Source: Streptomyces omiyaensis (GTDB lineage: Bacteria; Actinomycetota; Actinomycetes; Streptomycetales; Streptomycetaceae). From it: a DNA stretch of 64,000 nt. This document shows positions 27,046 through 35,182 of this stretch, one piece after another; the stretch's first letter is position 1, and every line of letters begins with the position of its first letter. Both the position numbers and the translations under genes were made by a program. The notes under the pieces were generated by a model. The model saw only the letters and a list, made by a program, of their open reading frames with translations, made no database searches and was not told the origin of the DNA. Location of the stretch: positions 372,001-436,000 of the forward strand of contig NZ_BMVV01000002.1 of assembly GCF_014650895.1 (NCBI RefSeq), written 5' to 3'.

Positions 27046-30000
27046 TTACGGGGTGACGCCGCCGATCAGGACGCTGCCGGTGCCCGCGACGGTGCCGCGC
27101 GCGTTGACCAGCCGGACCTCGCCGAAGAACTGGCGTCCCTCGGGGGCCGGACCGCCGACGACGACCTCGGCCGGGACCTTGGCGCTCGCGCCGTTGGCCA
27201 GCGGGTAGGTCTTCGTCTCGTCGACCTTCACGGTGCCGAGCGCCGAGGAGAAGTAGACGTCCTTGTAGTCGTAGGTCGTGCCGCCCTCGGCGTGGACCGC
27301 GTAGCCGTCGATGACGACGGTGTACGTGCCGGCCTTCGGCTTGACGAGGGAGACGGCCTCCTCCGAGTCGCCGTCGGCCGACGAGGCGACCTTGACGCCG
27401 TCGAGGAGCACGGTCAGGTCGAGGTCGGCGGCCTTGTCGGAGGTGTTGCCGATCGCGATGTCGAGCCGCTCGACGCCCTCACCGACGGTGACGGTCTTCG
27501 TCTGCTGCTCGTGGTGCTGGATGGTCGGGGTCTCGACCTTGGCCGAGCCCAGCGAGCCGCCCTCCAGCTTGCCGTCGATGCCGGCGAACTTGTTGGTGAC
27601 GGTCCACTCGACGGCGGACGGGGTGCCGACCTTCGCCTCGGCGACCGTCTGGACGGCCGGGTCGAAGGAGGCGCCGAGCACGGAGACGTTCAGCTTGTAC
27701 GGGTTGTTCAGGTCCGGCGAGGTGCGGCGCGCCTCGACCTCGATCTCCCAGACGCCGGCCTGCGGGTTGGCGTAGGAGCGGAGGTCGGGACGGCAGGTGT
27801 TCGCCGGGTTGTAGTGCGGGTAGCACATGGTGGTCGCGGTCGGGTCGACCGGGACGCCGTACGGGTGGATGGAGATGAACCGGGTCTGGCTCTTCTCCTT
27901 CAGACCGCCGATGGCGACCTCCAGGGAGGTGGCGCCCTTCGGCACGGTCACGAAGTACGACGTGTGGCTGTTGCGCTGGACCGAGCCGGAGGCGGAGAAG
28001 CCGTAGCCGGGGGCGACCAGGTCGCTCGCGACGACCGAGGTGGCGAGGATCTGCTTGTCGACGCCCTCGGTGCGCTCGTCGTCGGCCTCCAGGATCACGC
28101 TGTGCACGCCGGCGGTCTTCGGGCGGGCCTCCAGCCTGACGGTGACCGGGGTGTTCAGCGGGAGGCGGACCTCGTCGTCGCCGAGGATCCGGAAGGTGCC
28201 GTCGTTGTACTTGAGGTCCAGCTCGTGCCAGAGCGCGCGGTCCGGGCCGCTGGTGCGGGTGACGGTGACGTCGTAGACCTTCTTCTGGCCGACCTTGAGG
28301 CCGCCCTCGCGGTCGTACACGCCGGTGCCGGTGTGCGGGGCCGGGAAGATCACGGTGTCGACCGGGGCCTCGACCTTGTAGGAGTGGGCGGTGGCCCCGT
28401 CCTTGATCGAGTCCCAGGCCTCGTCGACGTCGATGAGGCCGGCGCCCTGCTCGTGGGCCGCGACACCGGGGATCCGCTGGGCGGTCGAGGTGAGGGCGGT
28501 GCGGAGGGTCAGCGGCGACAGCTCGATGCCGCGCTGCTTGGCGGCGGAGAGCAGCAGCGCGCTCGCGCCCGCGACCTGCGGGGACGACATCGAGGTGCCG
28601 TTGAGCATGCCGTAGCCGGCGGGGAGCGCGTAGCCGGACTCGGGGACGCCGGCGCCGGCCTGCCAGGTCGGGATGGTGTTGACGGCCGAACCCGGGCCGG
28701 TGATCAGCGGGGTGGCGCCGCCGTCCTCGCGCGGGCCGCGCGAGGAGAACGGGAACATGGCGTACTTCTTCTCGACGGCCGAGCCGTAGTTGGCGGCCCA
28801 GGTCGACTGGGAGACCGCCGCGCCGACCGAGAGGACCTTGTCGGCCAGGCCGGGGTCGCCGATCGTGTTGGTGCCCGGACCGGAGTTGCCGGCCGAGATC
28901 ACCAGCTGCACGCCGTACTCGTCGATGAGACGGGTGTAGAGGCGGGCGCGGACGTTGTCGCCGTCGTTCAGCGCGGGCAGGCCGCCGATCGACATGTTGA
29001 CGATGTCGACGCCGCGGTTGACGACGAGGTCGACCATGCCCTCGGTGAGGGCGGTGTTGGTGCAGCCGCCGTCCCAGGTGCAGGCGCGCGAGGAGACGAT
29101 CTTCGCGCCGGGGGCGGCGCCGTTCATCTTCCCGCCGAAGAGGCCCTTGGCGGCGGTGATGCCGGCGACGTGGGTGCCGTGCGAGGACTCGACGACGCCG
29201 ATGTTGACGAAGTCGCGCTTCTGGCCGACCCAGGGGCCGCCGTACGGGTCCATCGGGACGTCCTTGCGGATCTCCACGACGAAGGGGGTGCGCTCGACGA
29301 CGTCCGTGGCCGGGTTGTCGGTGCCGAAGTAGCCGACGCCGTACCCGTCCTTGAACGGCTTCATCGGCTCGTTGTCCGTGAAGTCGTTGTCCTGGTCGGT
29401 GTCGACGCGGACGGTGCCCGCGACGGGGTCGTACAACAGGCCGAAGACGTCGGTGGTGTCGCCGTCGCGGTTGATGTCACCGGCCGGGTCGCCGCCCGCG
29501 GTGACGGACTCGCTGAAGCGGCTCCACTGGTAGGCGCCCGCGGGGGCCTTCCAGGACTGCGAGCCGGCGGTGAAGACCGGGCCCCCGACCGGGGTGACCT
29601 GGGCGCGCCAGGTGCCGTCGGAGTCGACGATCGGGTCGGTGGAGGTCACCCAGTCGACGATCTTGCGCTCGCCGGTGGTGGTCTTCTGCAGGGCCGGGTG
29701 GGCCAGGTCGACGCCCGAGTCGAGGATGCCGATGGTCACGCCGCGCCCGTCGGCGCGCGGGTGGTCCTCGACGAACTCGACCGCGCCCGTCTCGTGCGAC
29801 GGGTTGTACGGGTTCTTCGCCGGGGTGTACTTCGACGGCGCCGGGTAGGTCCGGGTCACCGTGGTGCCCTCGACGGCGCCGGTGACACCGGCGTCGGGGC
29901 GGGGGTCGTCCAGCTGGATCTCGGCCTGGAGGTCCACGGACTGGACGGACGAGAGCTTCGTGGCGGCCTTGATCGCGGCGTCGGCCTTGCCGGTCGGCAG

Positions 30001-30360
30001 CGTCGCGCGGACGTAGCCGAGCTCGTCGTTGCGGTTGCCGACCGAGCCGCCGGGGACGGCGTCGAGCTGGCCGGCGACCTGCTCGGTCGCGCCCGGGGCG
30101 GTGGCGACCAGGATGGTGACGTGCGGCTCGCCGGCGGCCTCCGCCTCGGCGAGGCGCTGCGCGTCGGTGGCGCCGAGCTTGTCGGCGGGCTCCGCGGCCT
30201 TCACCGGGGGAGTCGCCACCGGGTCGTCGGCGGCGAGGACCGGGGCGGCACCGGCCGCGACGAGCGCGGTCACCAGACCGGCGGCGGCGGCGATCCGGGC
30301 CGCTCGTCGGGTCCCGGTGGAGCGCCCGGGTATGGAGCTCTGCGTTTCGGGGGTGGTCAT
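27046..30360 (-). CDS. Secreted subtilisin-like serine protease (S8), 1104 residues
   Basis: This exported protease has a signal peptide (about 1-43, ending PVLAA) and an inhibitor-type propeptide (about 75-150). The catalytic domain shows Asp in ILDSGVD near 214, His in SSHGTHVAG near 395 and Ser in GTSMSSPQVAG near 590. The 180-residue gap from Asp to His is much longer than the roughly 40 residues in subtilisins. It contains two Asp-rich loops (DINRDGDTTD and DTDQDNDFTD) that resemble calcium sites. The last 450 residues are beta-rich domains with paired Cys. ATG 30360 has AGGGA five bases upstream. The protein is probably a nutritional or developmental extracellular protease. Confidence 0.93.
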   Translation of the reverse strand: MTTPETQSSIPGRSTGTRRAARIAAAAGLVTALVAAGAAPVLAADDPVATPPVKAAEPADKLGATDAQRLAEAEAAGEPHVTILVATAPGATEQVAGQLDAVPGGSVGNRNDELGYVRATLPTGKADAAIKAATKLSSVQSVDLQAEIQLDDPRPDAGVTGAVEGTTVTRTYPAPSKYTPAKNPYNPSHETGAVEFVEDHPRADGRGVTIGILDSGVDLAHPALQKTTTGERKIVDWVTSTDPIVDSDGTWRAQVTPVGGPVFTAGSQSWKAPAGAYQWSRFSESVTAGGDPAGDINRDGDTTDVFGLLYDPVAGTVRVDTDQDNDFTDNEPMKPFKDGYGVGYFGTDNPATDVVERTPFVVEIRKDVPMDPYGGPWVGQKRDFVNIGVVESSHGTHVAGITAAKGLFGGKMNGAAPGAKIVSSRACTWDGGCTNTALTEGMVDLVVNRGVDIVNMSIGGLPALNDGDNVRARLYTRLIDEYGVQLVISAGNSGPGTNTIGDPGLADKVLSVGAAVSQSTWAANYGSAVEKKYAMFPFSSRGPREDGGATPLITGPGSAVNTIPTWQAGAGVPESGYALPAGYGMLNGTSMSSPQVAGASALLLSAAKQRGIELSPLTLRTALTSTAQRIPGVAAHEQGAGLIDVDEAWDSIKDGATAHSYKVEAPVDTVIFPAPHTGTGVYDREGGLKVGQKKVYDVTVTRTSGPDRALWHELDLKYNDGTFRILGDDEVRLPLNTPVTVRLEARPKTAGVHSVILEADDERTEGVDKQILATSVVASDLVAPGYGFSASGSVQRNSHTSYFVTVPKGATSLEVAIGGLKEKSQTRFISIHPYGVPVDPTATTMCYPHYNPANTCRPDLRSYANPQAGVWEIEVEARRTSPDLNNPYKLNVSVLGASFDPAVQTVAEAKVGTPSAVEWTVTNKFAGIDGKLEGGSLGSAKVETPTIQHHEQQTKTVTVGEGVERLDIAIGNTSDKAADLDLTVLLDGVKVASSADGDSEEAVSLVKPKAGTYTVVIDGYAVHAEGGTTYDYKDVYFSSALGTVKVDETKTYPLANGASAKVPAEVVVGGPAPEGRQFFGEVRLVNARGTVAGTGSVLIGGVTP

Positions 30361-30393
30361 TTACATCCCTGTTGTGAAAGGAGAGGGTCCGGA

Positions 30394-30407
30394 ATCCGGT
30401 ACCGGAT
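30394..30407. promoter_or_regulatory. Perfect 14-bp palindrome upstream of the subtilase gene
   Basis: ATCCGGTACCGGAT lies 34 bases before the subtilase start and is perfectly symmetric. Position relative to the start is right for an operator overlapping the promoter; no regulator is identified. Confidence 0.5.
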
Positions 30408-30512
30408 GACCGCTCAGCCTTTCGCAAATGGCAGGGCTTTGTGGAGAGTTCGCGGAGGGCAGGTTGTGTCCGTGGCGTACATCCGCCATCGCGCACCTTC
30501 CGCCACAGAAGA

Positions 30513-30539
30513 CGAATCGCCCTCAAGGAGGGCGATTCG
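30513..30539 (-). terminator. Terminator after the CGNR regulator gene
   Basis: A perfect 12-bp stem (30513-30524 with 30528-30539) with a 3-base loop lies 16 bases past the stop codon. Confidence 0.85.
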
Positions 30540-30554
30540 GCCGGTGTTCGGGGA

Positions 30555-31097
30555 TCACTGATCCTTGGCGCGGGCGTAATGCCGGGACGCCTTCGCCCGG
30601 TTGCCGCAGGTCGCCATCGAGTGCCAGCGGCGGGTGCCGTTCCGCGAGGTGTCGAGGAAGTGCAGGATGCACGCCTCGTGCGCGCAGGTCCTGATCCGGT
30701 CGGGCGCGGTGCGCAGCAGGTCGAGGTGGCCGCGGGCGGCCGTCCAGGCCGGCCCCCACGCCGGATCGGCGAATTCGGCCCGCTCGCCGGGGCCTTCGGC
30801 GGTGAGCACGGGGCGGATCCGGCCGTGCTCCAGGACGGCGTCGAGCCGCGCGGCCGCGTCCGGGTCGCCGGGCCGGTCGACCAGGGCCTTCAGGGCCTCG
30901 CGGGCGGTCCGGGTGTGGCGGAGCGTCGCCTCGTCGGCGGCGAAGCGCCCGTCGAGCCCGTTGGCCGCGAGCCAGACCGCCAGTCCGCCGGTGTCGGTGA
31001 GCAGGTCCTGGCGTTCGCCCTCGCGCATCCAGCGGGTGTTGAGCAGATCCAGCGAGAGGGGCTCGCCGGTCAGGGGCCGCGGATCGGTGACGGGCAT
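30555..31097 (-). CDS. CGNR zinc-finger regulator (ABATE/DUF1470 domain)
   Basis: This 180-residue protein has an N-terminal ABATE helical domain (about 10-130), proposed to sense stress or ligands. The C-terminal CGNR zinc finger has CAHEAC near 138 and TCGNRAKASRH near 163. These proteins are thought to be DNA-binding regulators. ATG 31097 starts a gene divergent from a VOC-family gene. Repeated TCTAACCC elements lie in the gap, so it likely regulates itself and the VOC gene. Confidence 0.88.
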   Translation of the reverse strand: MPVTDPRPLTGEPLSLDLLNTRWMREGERQDLLTDTGGLAVWLAANGLDGRFAADEATLRHTRTAREALKALVDRPGDPDAAARLDAVLEHGRIRPVLTAEGPGERAEFADPAWGPAWTAARGHLDLLRTAPDRIRTCAHEACILHFLDTSRNGTRRWHSMATCGNRAKASRHYARAKDQ

Positions 31098-31127
31098 GGC
31101 GGGCGTCCTCCTCGATCCCCCGGGCGA

Positions 31128-31200
31128 TCTAACCCCTCAAGCGTACGTGACAGGTTGCATCCCGGAAGTTCTAACCCTTAAAGTCGCAATAGAAGGTTAG
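31128..31200. promoter_or_regulatory. Divergent regulatory region with TCTAACCC repeats
   Basis: TCTAACCCCTCAA begins near 31129 and TCTAACCCTTAAA near 31170. These imperfect direct repeats are about 41 bases apart, with an inverted GGTTAG at 31195-31200. They lie between the CGNR and VOC genes and are candidate operators. Confidence 0.5.
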
Positions 31201-31234
31201 CCCGAAGGGGGCGACCGACGACGAGGGGACCGTC

Positions 31235-31690
31235 ATGTCCGCGATCGGCACGCTGAACACGGCGCACATCGGCATCAACGTCACCGACCTGGACCGCTCG
31301 CTCCGCTTCTACGGGGAGGCGCTGGGCTTCGAGGTGATCGGCTCCGGCGACGCCGACGGGCGCCGCCACGCCTTCCTCGGCCGGGGCGGCAGCCTCGTGC
31401 TCACCCTGTGGCAGCAGGCCGAGGGCGGTTACGACGCGGCCCGGGCCGGCCTGCACCACCTGGCCTTCGAGGCCGAGTCCATCGAGAAGGTCCGCGAGGC
31501 CGAGGCGCGCCTCAAGGCGCTCGGCGTCCCCTTCGCCCACGACGGCGTCGTCGCCCACCGCGAGGGCGCGGCCTCCGGCGGCATCTTCTTCCACGACCCG
31601 GACGGCACCCGCCTGGAGATCTCCGTCCCGCAGGGTGCCGAGGGGGCCCCGGCCCCCCACGCCACCGCCCCGACCTGCGGCTTCTTCTAG
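31235..31690 (+). CDS. VOC-family (glyoxalase/bleomycin-resistance fold) protein
   Basis: This 151-residue protein shows the paired beta-alpha-beta-beta-beta modules of the vicinal oxygen chelate fold: HIGINVTDLDRSLRFYGEALGFE near residue 11 and LHHLAFEAES near 72. A metal-ligand Glu is expected in DPDGTRLEIS near 125. Members include glyoxalase I, dioxygenases and resistance proteins, so the substrate is open. Pairing with a divergent CGNR regulator suggests a stress-induced detoxification role (inference). The Ala/Pro-rich tail ends in CGFF. Confidence 0.88.
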   Translation: MSAIGTLNTAHIGINVTDLDRSLRFYGEALGFEVIGSGDADGRRHAFLGRGGSLVLTLWQQAEGGYDAARAGLHHLAFEAESIEKVREAEARLKALGVPFAHDGVVAHREGAASGGIFFHDPDGTRLEISVPQGAEGAPAPHATAPTCGFF

Positions 31691-31706
31691 CCGGCGCCCC
31701 GCCGGG

Positions 31707-31809
31707 CCGCGCACCCCCGCCGGCCGCACACCCCCACCGGCCGCGCACTCCCGCCGGGCCGCGCACCCCCGCCGGCCGCACACCCCCACCGACCGCGCAC
31801 CCCCGCCCC
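31707..31809. repeat. Six tandem copies of a 17-bp GC-rich repeat
   Basis: Units such as CCGCGCACCCCCGCCGG and CCGCACACCCCCACCGG follow one another at 31707, 31724, 31741, 31759, 31776 and 31793 (one unit is 18 bases). They fill the gap between the VOC and PNPOx-like genes and lie just before the latter's ribosome site. Confidence 0.85.
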
Positions 31810-31833
31810 GAGCCCGCACCCAGGAGGTCCGTC

Positions 31834-32718
31834 ATGAGCGGCACCGCGTACCACCACGGATCCGTAGCCGTACAAGAGCGCCTCGGCCTGCGGGACGCTG
31901 CCGCCCACATCGCCCCGAGCATCCGCCCCGGCATCCGTCCGGTCGCCGCCGCCTTCCTGGAGCTCCAGCCCATGCTGGTCCTCGGCGCGGCGGCCCCCGA
32001 CGGGCGCGTCTGGGCGAGCCTGCTCACCGGTGACCCCGGCTTCGCCCGGGCGGCCGGCCCGCACACGGTCTCGGTGGCGGGCGGGGTCCGGGCCGGCGAC
32101 CCGCTGGCGGAGGCCCTGACCGAGGGGACCCCCGTCGGCACGATCGCCCTCGACCCCCGCACCCGCCGCCGCATGCGTCTCAACGGCACCGTCCGCCCCA
32201 GCGCGCGGGGCGTGCTGATCGACGCCGAGCAGGTCTTCGCCAACTGCCCCAAGTACCTCCAGAAGCGCGAGCTGTACGGCTCCGGTCCCGCCGCCCCGGA
32301 CGGGCCGCCCGCCCGCCGGGGCGAGGCCCTCGCCGAGGACCAGCTCGCCGCCGTCCGCGCGGCCGACACCTTCTTCGTCGCCACCACGGGGCCGGACGGC
32401 GCCGACGCCAGCCACCGGGGCGGCAACCCCGGCTTCGTCCGCGCCGAGGACCCCCGCACGCTGGAGTGGCGGGACTACCCGGGCAATGCGATGTTCCTCA
32501 CGCTCGGCAACCTGGAGGCGGACGGCAGGGCGGGGCTCCTCTTCCTGGACTGGGAGAACGGCACGACCCTCCAGCTCAGCGGCCGGGCGCAAACGGTATA
32601 CCGTTTGGAGGAGCGGTTCGTCCGCTTCCGGGTCGACAGCGTCGTCGAGACCCCGGCCGCCGGCCCCCTGCGCTGGTCCGCGCCCGAGTACTCCCCGGCC
32701 AACCCGACCACCCCCTGA
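31834..32718 (+). CDS. Pyridoxamine 5'-phosphate oxidase-like (split-barrel flavin) protein
   Basis: This 294-residue protein resembles the PNPOx/FMN-binding split-barrel family. PMLVLGAAAPDGRVWASLLTGDPGF opens one barrel near residue 46 and ADTFFVATTGPDGADASHRGGNPGF opens a second near 185. It is therefore a tandem two-barrel form, as in HugZ-like or pyridoxamine-oxidase-like stress proteins. ATG 31834 has AGGAGG five bases upstream. Flavin or haem binding is plausible; the substrate is unknown. An 18-bp palindrome lies inside its coding sequence at 32590-32607. Confidence 0.85.
   Translation: MSGTAYHHGSVAVQERLGLRDAAAHIAPSIRPGIRPVAAAFLELQPMLVLGAAAPDGRVWASLLTGDPGFARAAGPHTVSVAGGVRAGDPLAEALTEGTPVGTIALDPRTRRRMRLNGTVRPSARGVLIDAEQVFANCPKYLQKRELYGSGPAAPDGPPARRGEALAEDQLAAVRAADTFFVATTGPDGADASHRGGNPGFVRAEDPRTLEWRDYPGNAMFLTLGNLEADGRAGLLFLDWENGTTLQLSGRAQTVYRLEERFVRFRVDSVVETPAAGPLRWSAPEYSPANPTTP
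32590..32607. promoter_or_regulatory. 18-bp perfect palindrome within the PNPOx-like gene
   Basis: CAAACGGTATACCGTTTG is perfectly symmetric and far more AT-rich than its surroundings. It encodes only part of AQTVYRLE. It has the form of a TetR- or GntR-type operator, but lies about 110 bases before the gene's end. Confidence 0.45.
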
Positions 32719-32779
32719 GCCCCTCCCGCCCTCCCCGCCGCCCGCACGCGGACTCCCGATCCACGATCCCGAGGAACCC

Positions 32780-33352
32780 GTGACCACCACCGCCCAGGCT
32801 CCCGAGGCCACCGTGCCCGCGCCGTCCGCGCCCGTCCCCGCGCCGTCCGTCCCCGCCCCCGCGTCCGCCCCCGTCCGCCCCGGTCCGCCGCCCCGGCCCC
32901 GCGCCCTGGCGGTCCTCGCCGCCACCGGCGCCAGCACCGCGGCGCTGCTCCTGCTCGTCGCCCTCGGCACCGTCCTGCACCACCCGCTGCTCATCCCGCC
33001 GCTCGCCGCGAGCATGGCGCTGGTCGCCGCCTCCCCCGACCTGCCGCTCTCCCAGCCCCGCTCGGTCGTCGGCGGCCAGCTCCTCTCCGCCCTCACCGGC
33101 TTCGCCGTCCTCGCGGTCGCCGGCCCCGGCCTGTGGAGCGCCGCCGTCGCCGGCGGACTCGCCCTCGGCGTGATGACGCTCGCCCGCGCCCCGCACTCCC
33201 CGGCGGCCGCCACCGCGGTCATCGTCGCCCTCGGCTCCCCGCCGTTCTGGACCTTCACCGGGCTGCTGCTGCTCTCCTGCGCGCTGCTCGTCGCCGTCGG
33301 CCTCCTCGCGGCCCGCGTCCGCCGCCGCACCTACCCCGTGTACTGGTTCTAG
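32780..33352 (+). CDS. HPP-family integral membrane protein
   Basis: This 190-residue protein has a 45-residue Pro/Ala/Val-rich N-terminal tail and then four membrane helices. The HPP-family signature is recognisable: LIPPLAASMALVAASPDLPLSQPRSVVGGQ around residue 75 (split by a helix end), and HSPAAATAVIVALG near 138. Bacterial HPP proteins are linked to nitrite or other small-anion transport, but the function is not established here. GTG 32780 has GAGGA three bases upstream. A 15-bp hairpin follows the stop. Confidence 0.85.
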   Translation: MTTTAQAPEATVPAPSAPVPAPSVPAPASAPVRPGPPPRPRALAVLAATGASTAALLLLVALGTVLHHPLLIPPLAASMALVAASPDLPLSQPRSVVGGQLLSALTGFAVLAVAGPGLWSAAVAGGLALGVMTLARAPHSPAAATAVIVALGSPPFWTFTGLLLLSCALLVAVGLLAARVRRRTYPVYWF

Positions 33353-33371
33353 CCATCTCCCGGGGCGGTGT

Positions 33372-33416
33372 CGTGCCGATCGGGCCGGAGGCCGCGAGCC
33401 CGGCCCGATCGGCACG
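33372..33416 (+). terminator. Terminator after HPP gene
   Basis: A perfect 15-bp stem (33372-33386 with 33402-33416) with a 15-base loop lies between the HPP stop and the NUDIX promoter. Confidence 0.7.
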
Positions 33417-33438
33417 CCACCGCCTTACCCTGCTCCGC

Positions 33439-33906
33439 ATGAAGCAGGAGCTGCGGGTGGCGGCCTACGCCGTAGTCGTCCGGGACCACGAGGTGCTGCT
33501 CGCCCGCTGGGTCGCCAGGGACGGCACCAAGCGGTGGACCCTGCCCGGCGGGGGCATGGACCACGGGGAGGAACCCCTCGCGACCGTCGTCCGCGAGGTC
33601 GCCGAGGAGACCGGGTACGCGGTGGAGCCCACCGCCCTCCTCGGCGTCGACTCGATCCTGCGCGGCCGGGTCTCCCGGCTCGGCGCGCCGGGCTCCTTCC
33701 AGGGGCTGCGGATCGTCTACGAGGCCCGGATCACCGGCGGCGCCCTGCGCCACGAGACCGGCGGCTCCACCGACCTCGCGGCCTGGCACCCGCTGGACGC
33801 CGTGCCCGCGCTGCCCCGGGTCGGGCTCGTCGACATCGGGCTCGACCTGTGGCGGGAGCGGCCCCCCGCGGGCCGCTCCCGGCTCGCGGATCCGGCGAAC
33901 GGCTGA
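33439..33906 (+). CDS. NUDIX hydrolase
   Basis: This 155-residue pyrophosphohydrolase has the Nudix box GGGMDHGEEPLATVVREVAEE (about residues 37-57) with the REVAEE metal-binding Glu residues, continuing TGYAV. Substrates of such single-domain enzymes are nucleoside diphosphate derivatives and are not predictable. ATG 33439 has no ribosome site. TACCCT at 33426-33431 ends seven bases before it, so a leaderless transcript is likely. Confidence 0.9.
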   Translation: MKQELRVAAYAVVVRDHEVLLARWVARDGTKRWTLPGGGMDHGEEPLATVVREVAEETGYAVEPTALLGVDSILRGRVSRLGAPGSFQGLRIVYEARITGGALRHETGGSTDLAAWHPLDAVPALPRVGLVDIGLDLWRERPPAGRSRLADPANG

Positions 33907-34014
33907 GGAAAGGCCGAAAAGGGCTCAACCGGTACGCGACCGCTCAACCCCTCCGCCCCGCTCCCGGTCCTCCCCGCCGACCGCAGTACCGGACCAGGGA
34001 CACAGGGGACCCAC

Positions 34015-35181
34015 ATGACCACCGCCCGCACCGCCCGCACCGCCCGCACCGTCGTCGCCGCGGCCCTCGCCGCCGGCCTCACCGTCACCGCGCTCGCCGC
34101 CCCCGCCCTCGCCGCGGCCCCCGCCCCCGCCCCCGCGAAGACCGGCCACGCCGCCACCCAGGCGGCGCTCCGGGCCGCCGTCGACGCCGGGGTCCCCGGC
34201 GCGGTCGCCCAGGCCCGGGTGGACGGCCGCTCCTGGACCGGCACCGCGGGCGAGCGCGGCGGCGACGACCGCTACCGCGTCGGCTCCATCACCAAGACCT
34301 TCGCCGCCACCGTCCTCCTCCAGCTCCAGGCCGAGGGCCGGATCGACCTCGACGACCCGGTCGAGAAGTGGCTCCCCGGCCTCGTCCGCGGCAACGGCCA
34401 CGACGGGCGGAAGATCACCGTCCGCCAGCTCCTCAACCACACCAGCGGCGTCTACAGCTACACCGAGGACCCCGCCTTCCAGGAGAAGGTCTTCGGCCCC
34501 GGCTTCCTGGAGCACCGCTACGACACCTGGAAGCCGCGCGAGCTCGTCGCCGTCGCCACGGGGCACGCCCCCGACTTCGCCCCCGGCACCTCCTGGAAGT
34601 ACTCCAACACCAACTTCGTCCTCGCCGGACTCGTCATCGAGAAGGTCACCGGCCGCCCCTACGGCAAGGCCGTCGAGAACCGGATCGTCAAGCCGCTCAA
34701 GCTCCGCGCCACCAGCGTCCCCGGCACCCGGACGACCGTCCCGCAGCCCAGCAGCCGCGCCTACTCCACCCTCGTCCCCGACGCCGGCGCCCCCGTCCAC
34801 GACGTCACCGAGCTCAACCCCTCCCTCGCCCACGCCGCCGGCGAGATGATCTCCGACTCGGCCGACCTCCAGACCTTCTACCGCGCCCTCCTCAAGGGCC
34901 GGCTCCTCCCGAAGGCCGAGATGCGCGAACTGACCGCGACCGTGCCGGTCTCCCCCCAGTACCCCGACTTCCGCTACGGCCTCGGGATCTCCTGGCAGAA
35001 GCTGAGCTGCGGCACCGAGGTCTGGGGCCACGGCGGCGGCATCCACGGCTCCGTCTCGGAGGCGTACACCACCCGCGACGGCCGGCACTCCCTCGCCGCC
35101 AACATCAACGCCGACTGGACCGGCGACACCCAGGCCGTCGTCGAGGCCGAGTTCTGCGGGACCCTCCCGGCGAAGAAGTAG
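34015..35181 (+). CDS. Secreted serine hydrolase of the beta-lactamase/D-Ala-D-Ala carboxypeptidase family
   Basis: This 388-residue exported protein has a signal peptide (about 1-34, Ala-rich, ending ALAAAP) and a class C type penicillin-recognising fold. Catalytic motifs are Ser91-x-x-Lys94 (SITK), Tyr196-Ser-Asn198 (YSN) and His339-Gly-Gly. Streptomyces R61-type DD-peptidases have the same layout and length. It may act as a DD-carboxypeptidase, esterase or beta-lactamase, and motifs alone do not decide. ATG 34015 follows a region ending in GGGACCC. The stop is two bases from the convergent neighbour's stop, with no terminator between. Confidence 0.93.
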   Translation: MTTARTARTARTVVAAALAAGLTVTALAAPALAAAPAPAPAKTGHAATQAALRAAVDAGVPGAVAQARVDGRSWTGTAGERGGDDRYRVGSITKTFAATVLLQLQAEGRIDLDDPVEKWLPGLVRGNGHDGRKITVRQLLNHTSGVYSYTEDPAFQEKVFGPGFLEHRYDTWKPRELVAVATGHAPDFAPGTSWKYSNTNFVLAGLVIEKVTGRPYGKAVENRIVKPLKLRATSVPGTRTTVPQPSSRAYSTLVPDAGAPVHDVTELNPSLAHAAGEMISDSADLQTFYRALLKGRLLPKAEMRELTATVPVSPQYPDFRYGLGISWQKLSCGTEVWGHGGGIHGSVSEAYTTRDGRHSLAANINADWTGDTQAVVEAEFCGTLPAKK

Positions 35182-35182
35182 C

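Noticed and set aside
27043..30561. A plus-strand open frame of about 1170 codons opposite the subtilase gene
   Set aside because: Val/Leu/Gly/Arg/Asp-rich nonsense composition, no ribosome site, and full overlap with a clear protease gene.
31707..31809. CRISPR-like array
   Set aside because: Units are directly adjacent with no spacers and no cas genes are present.
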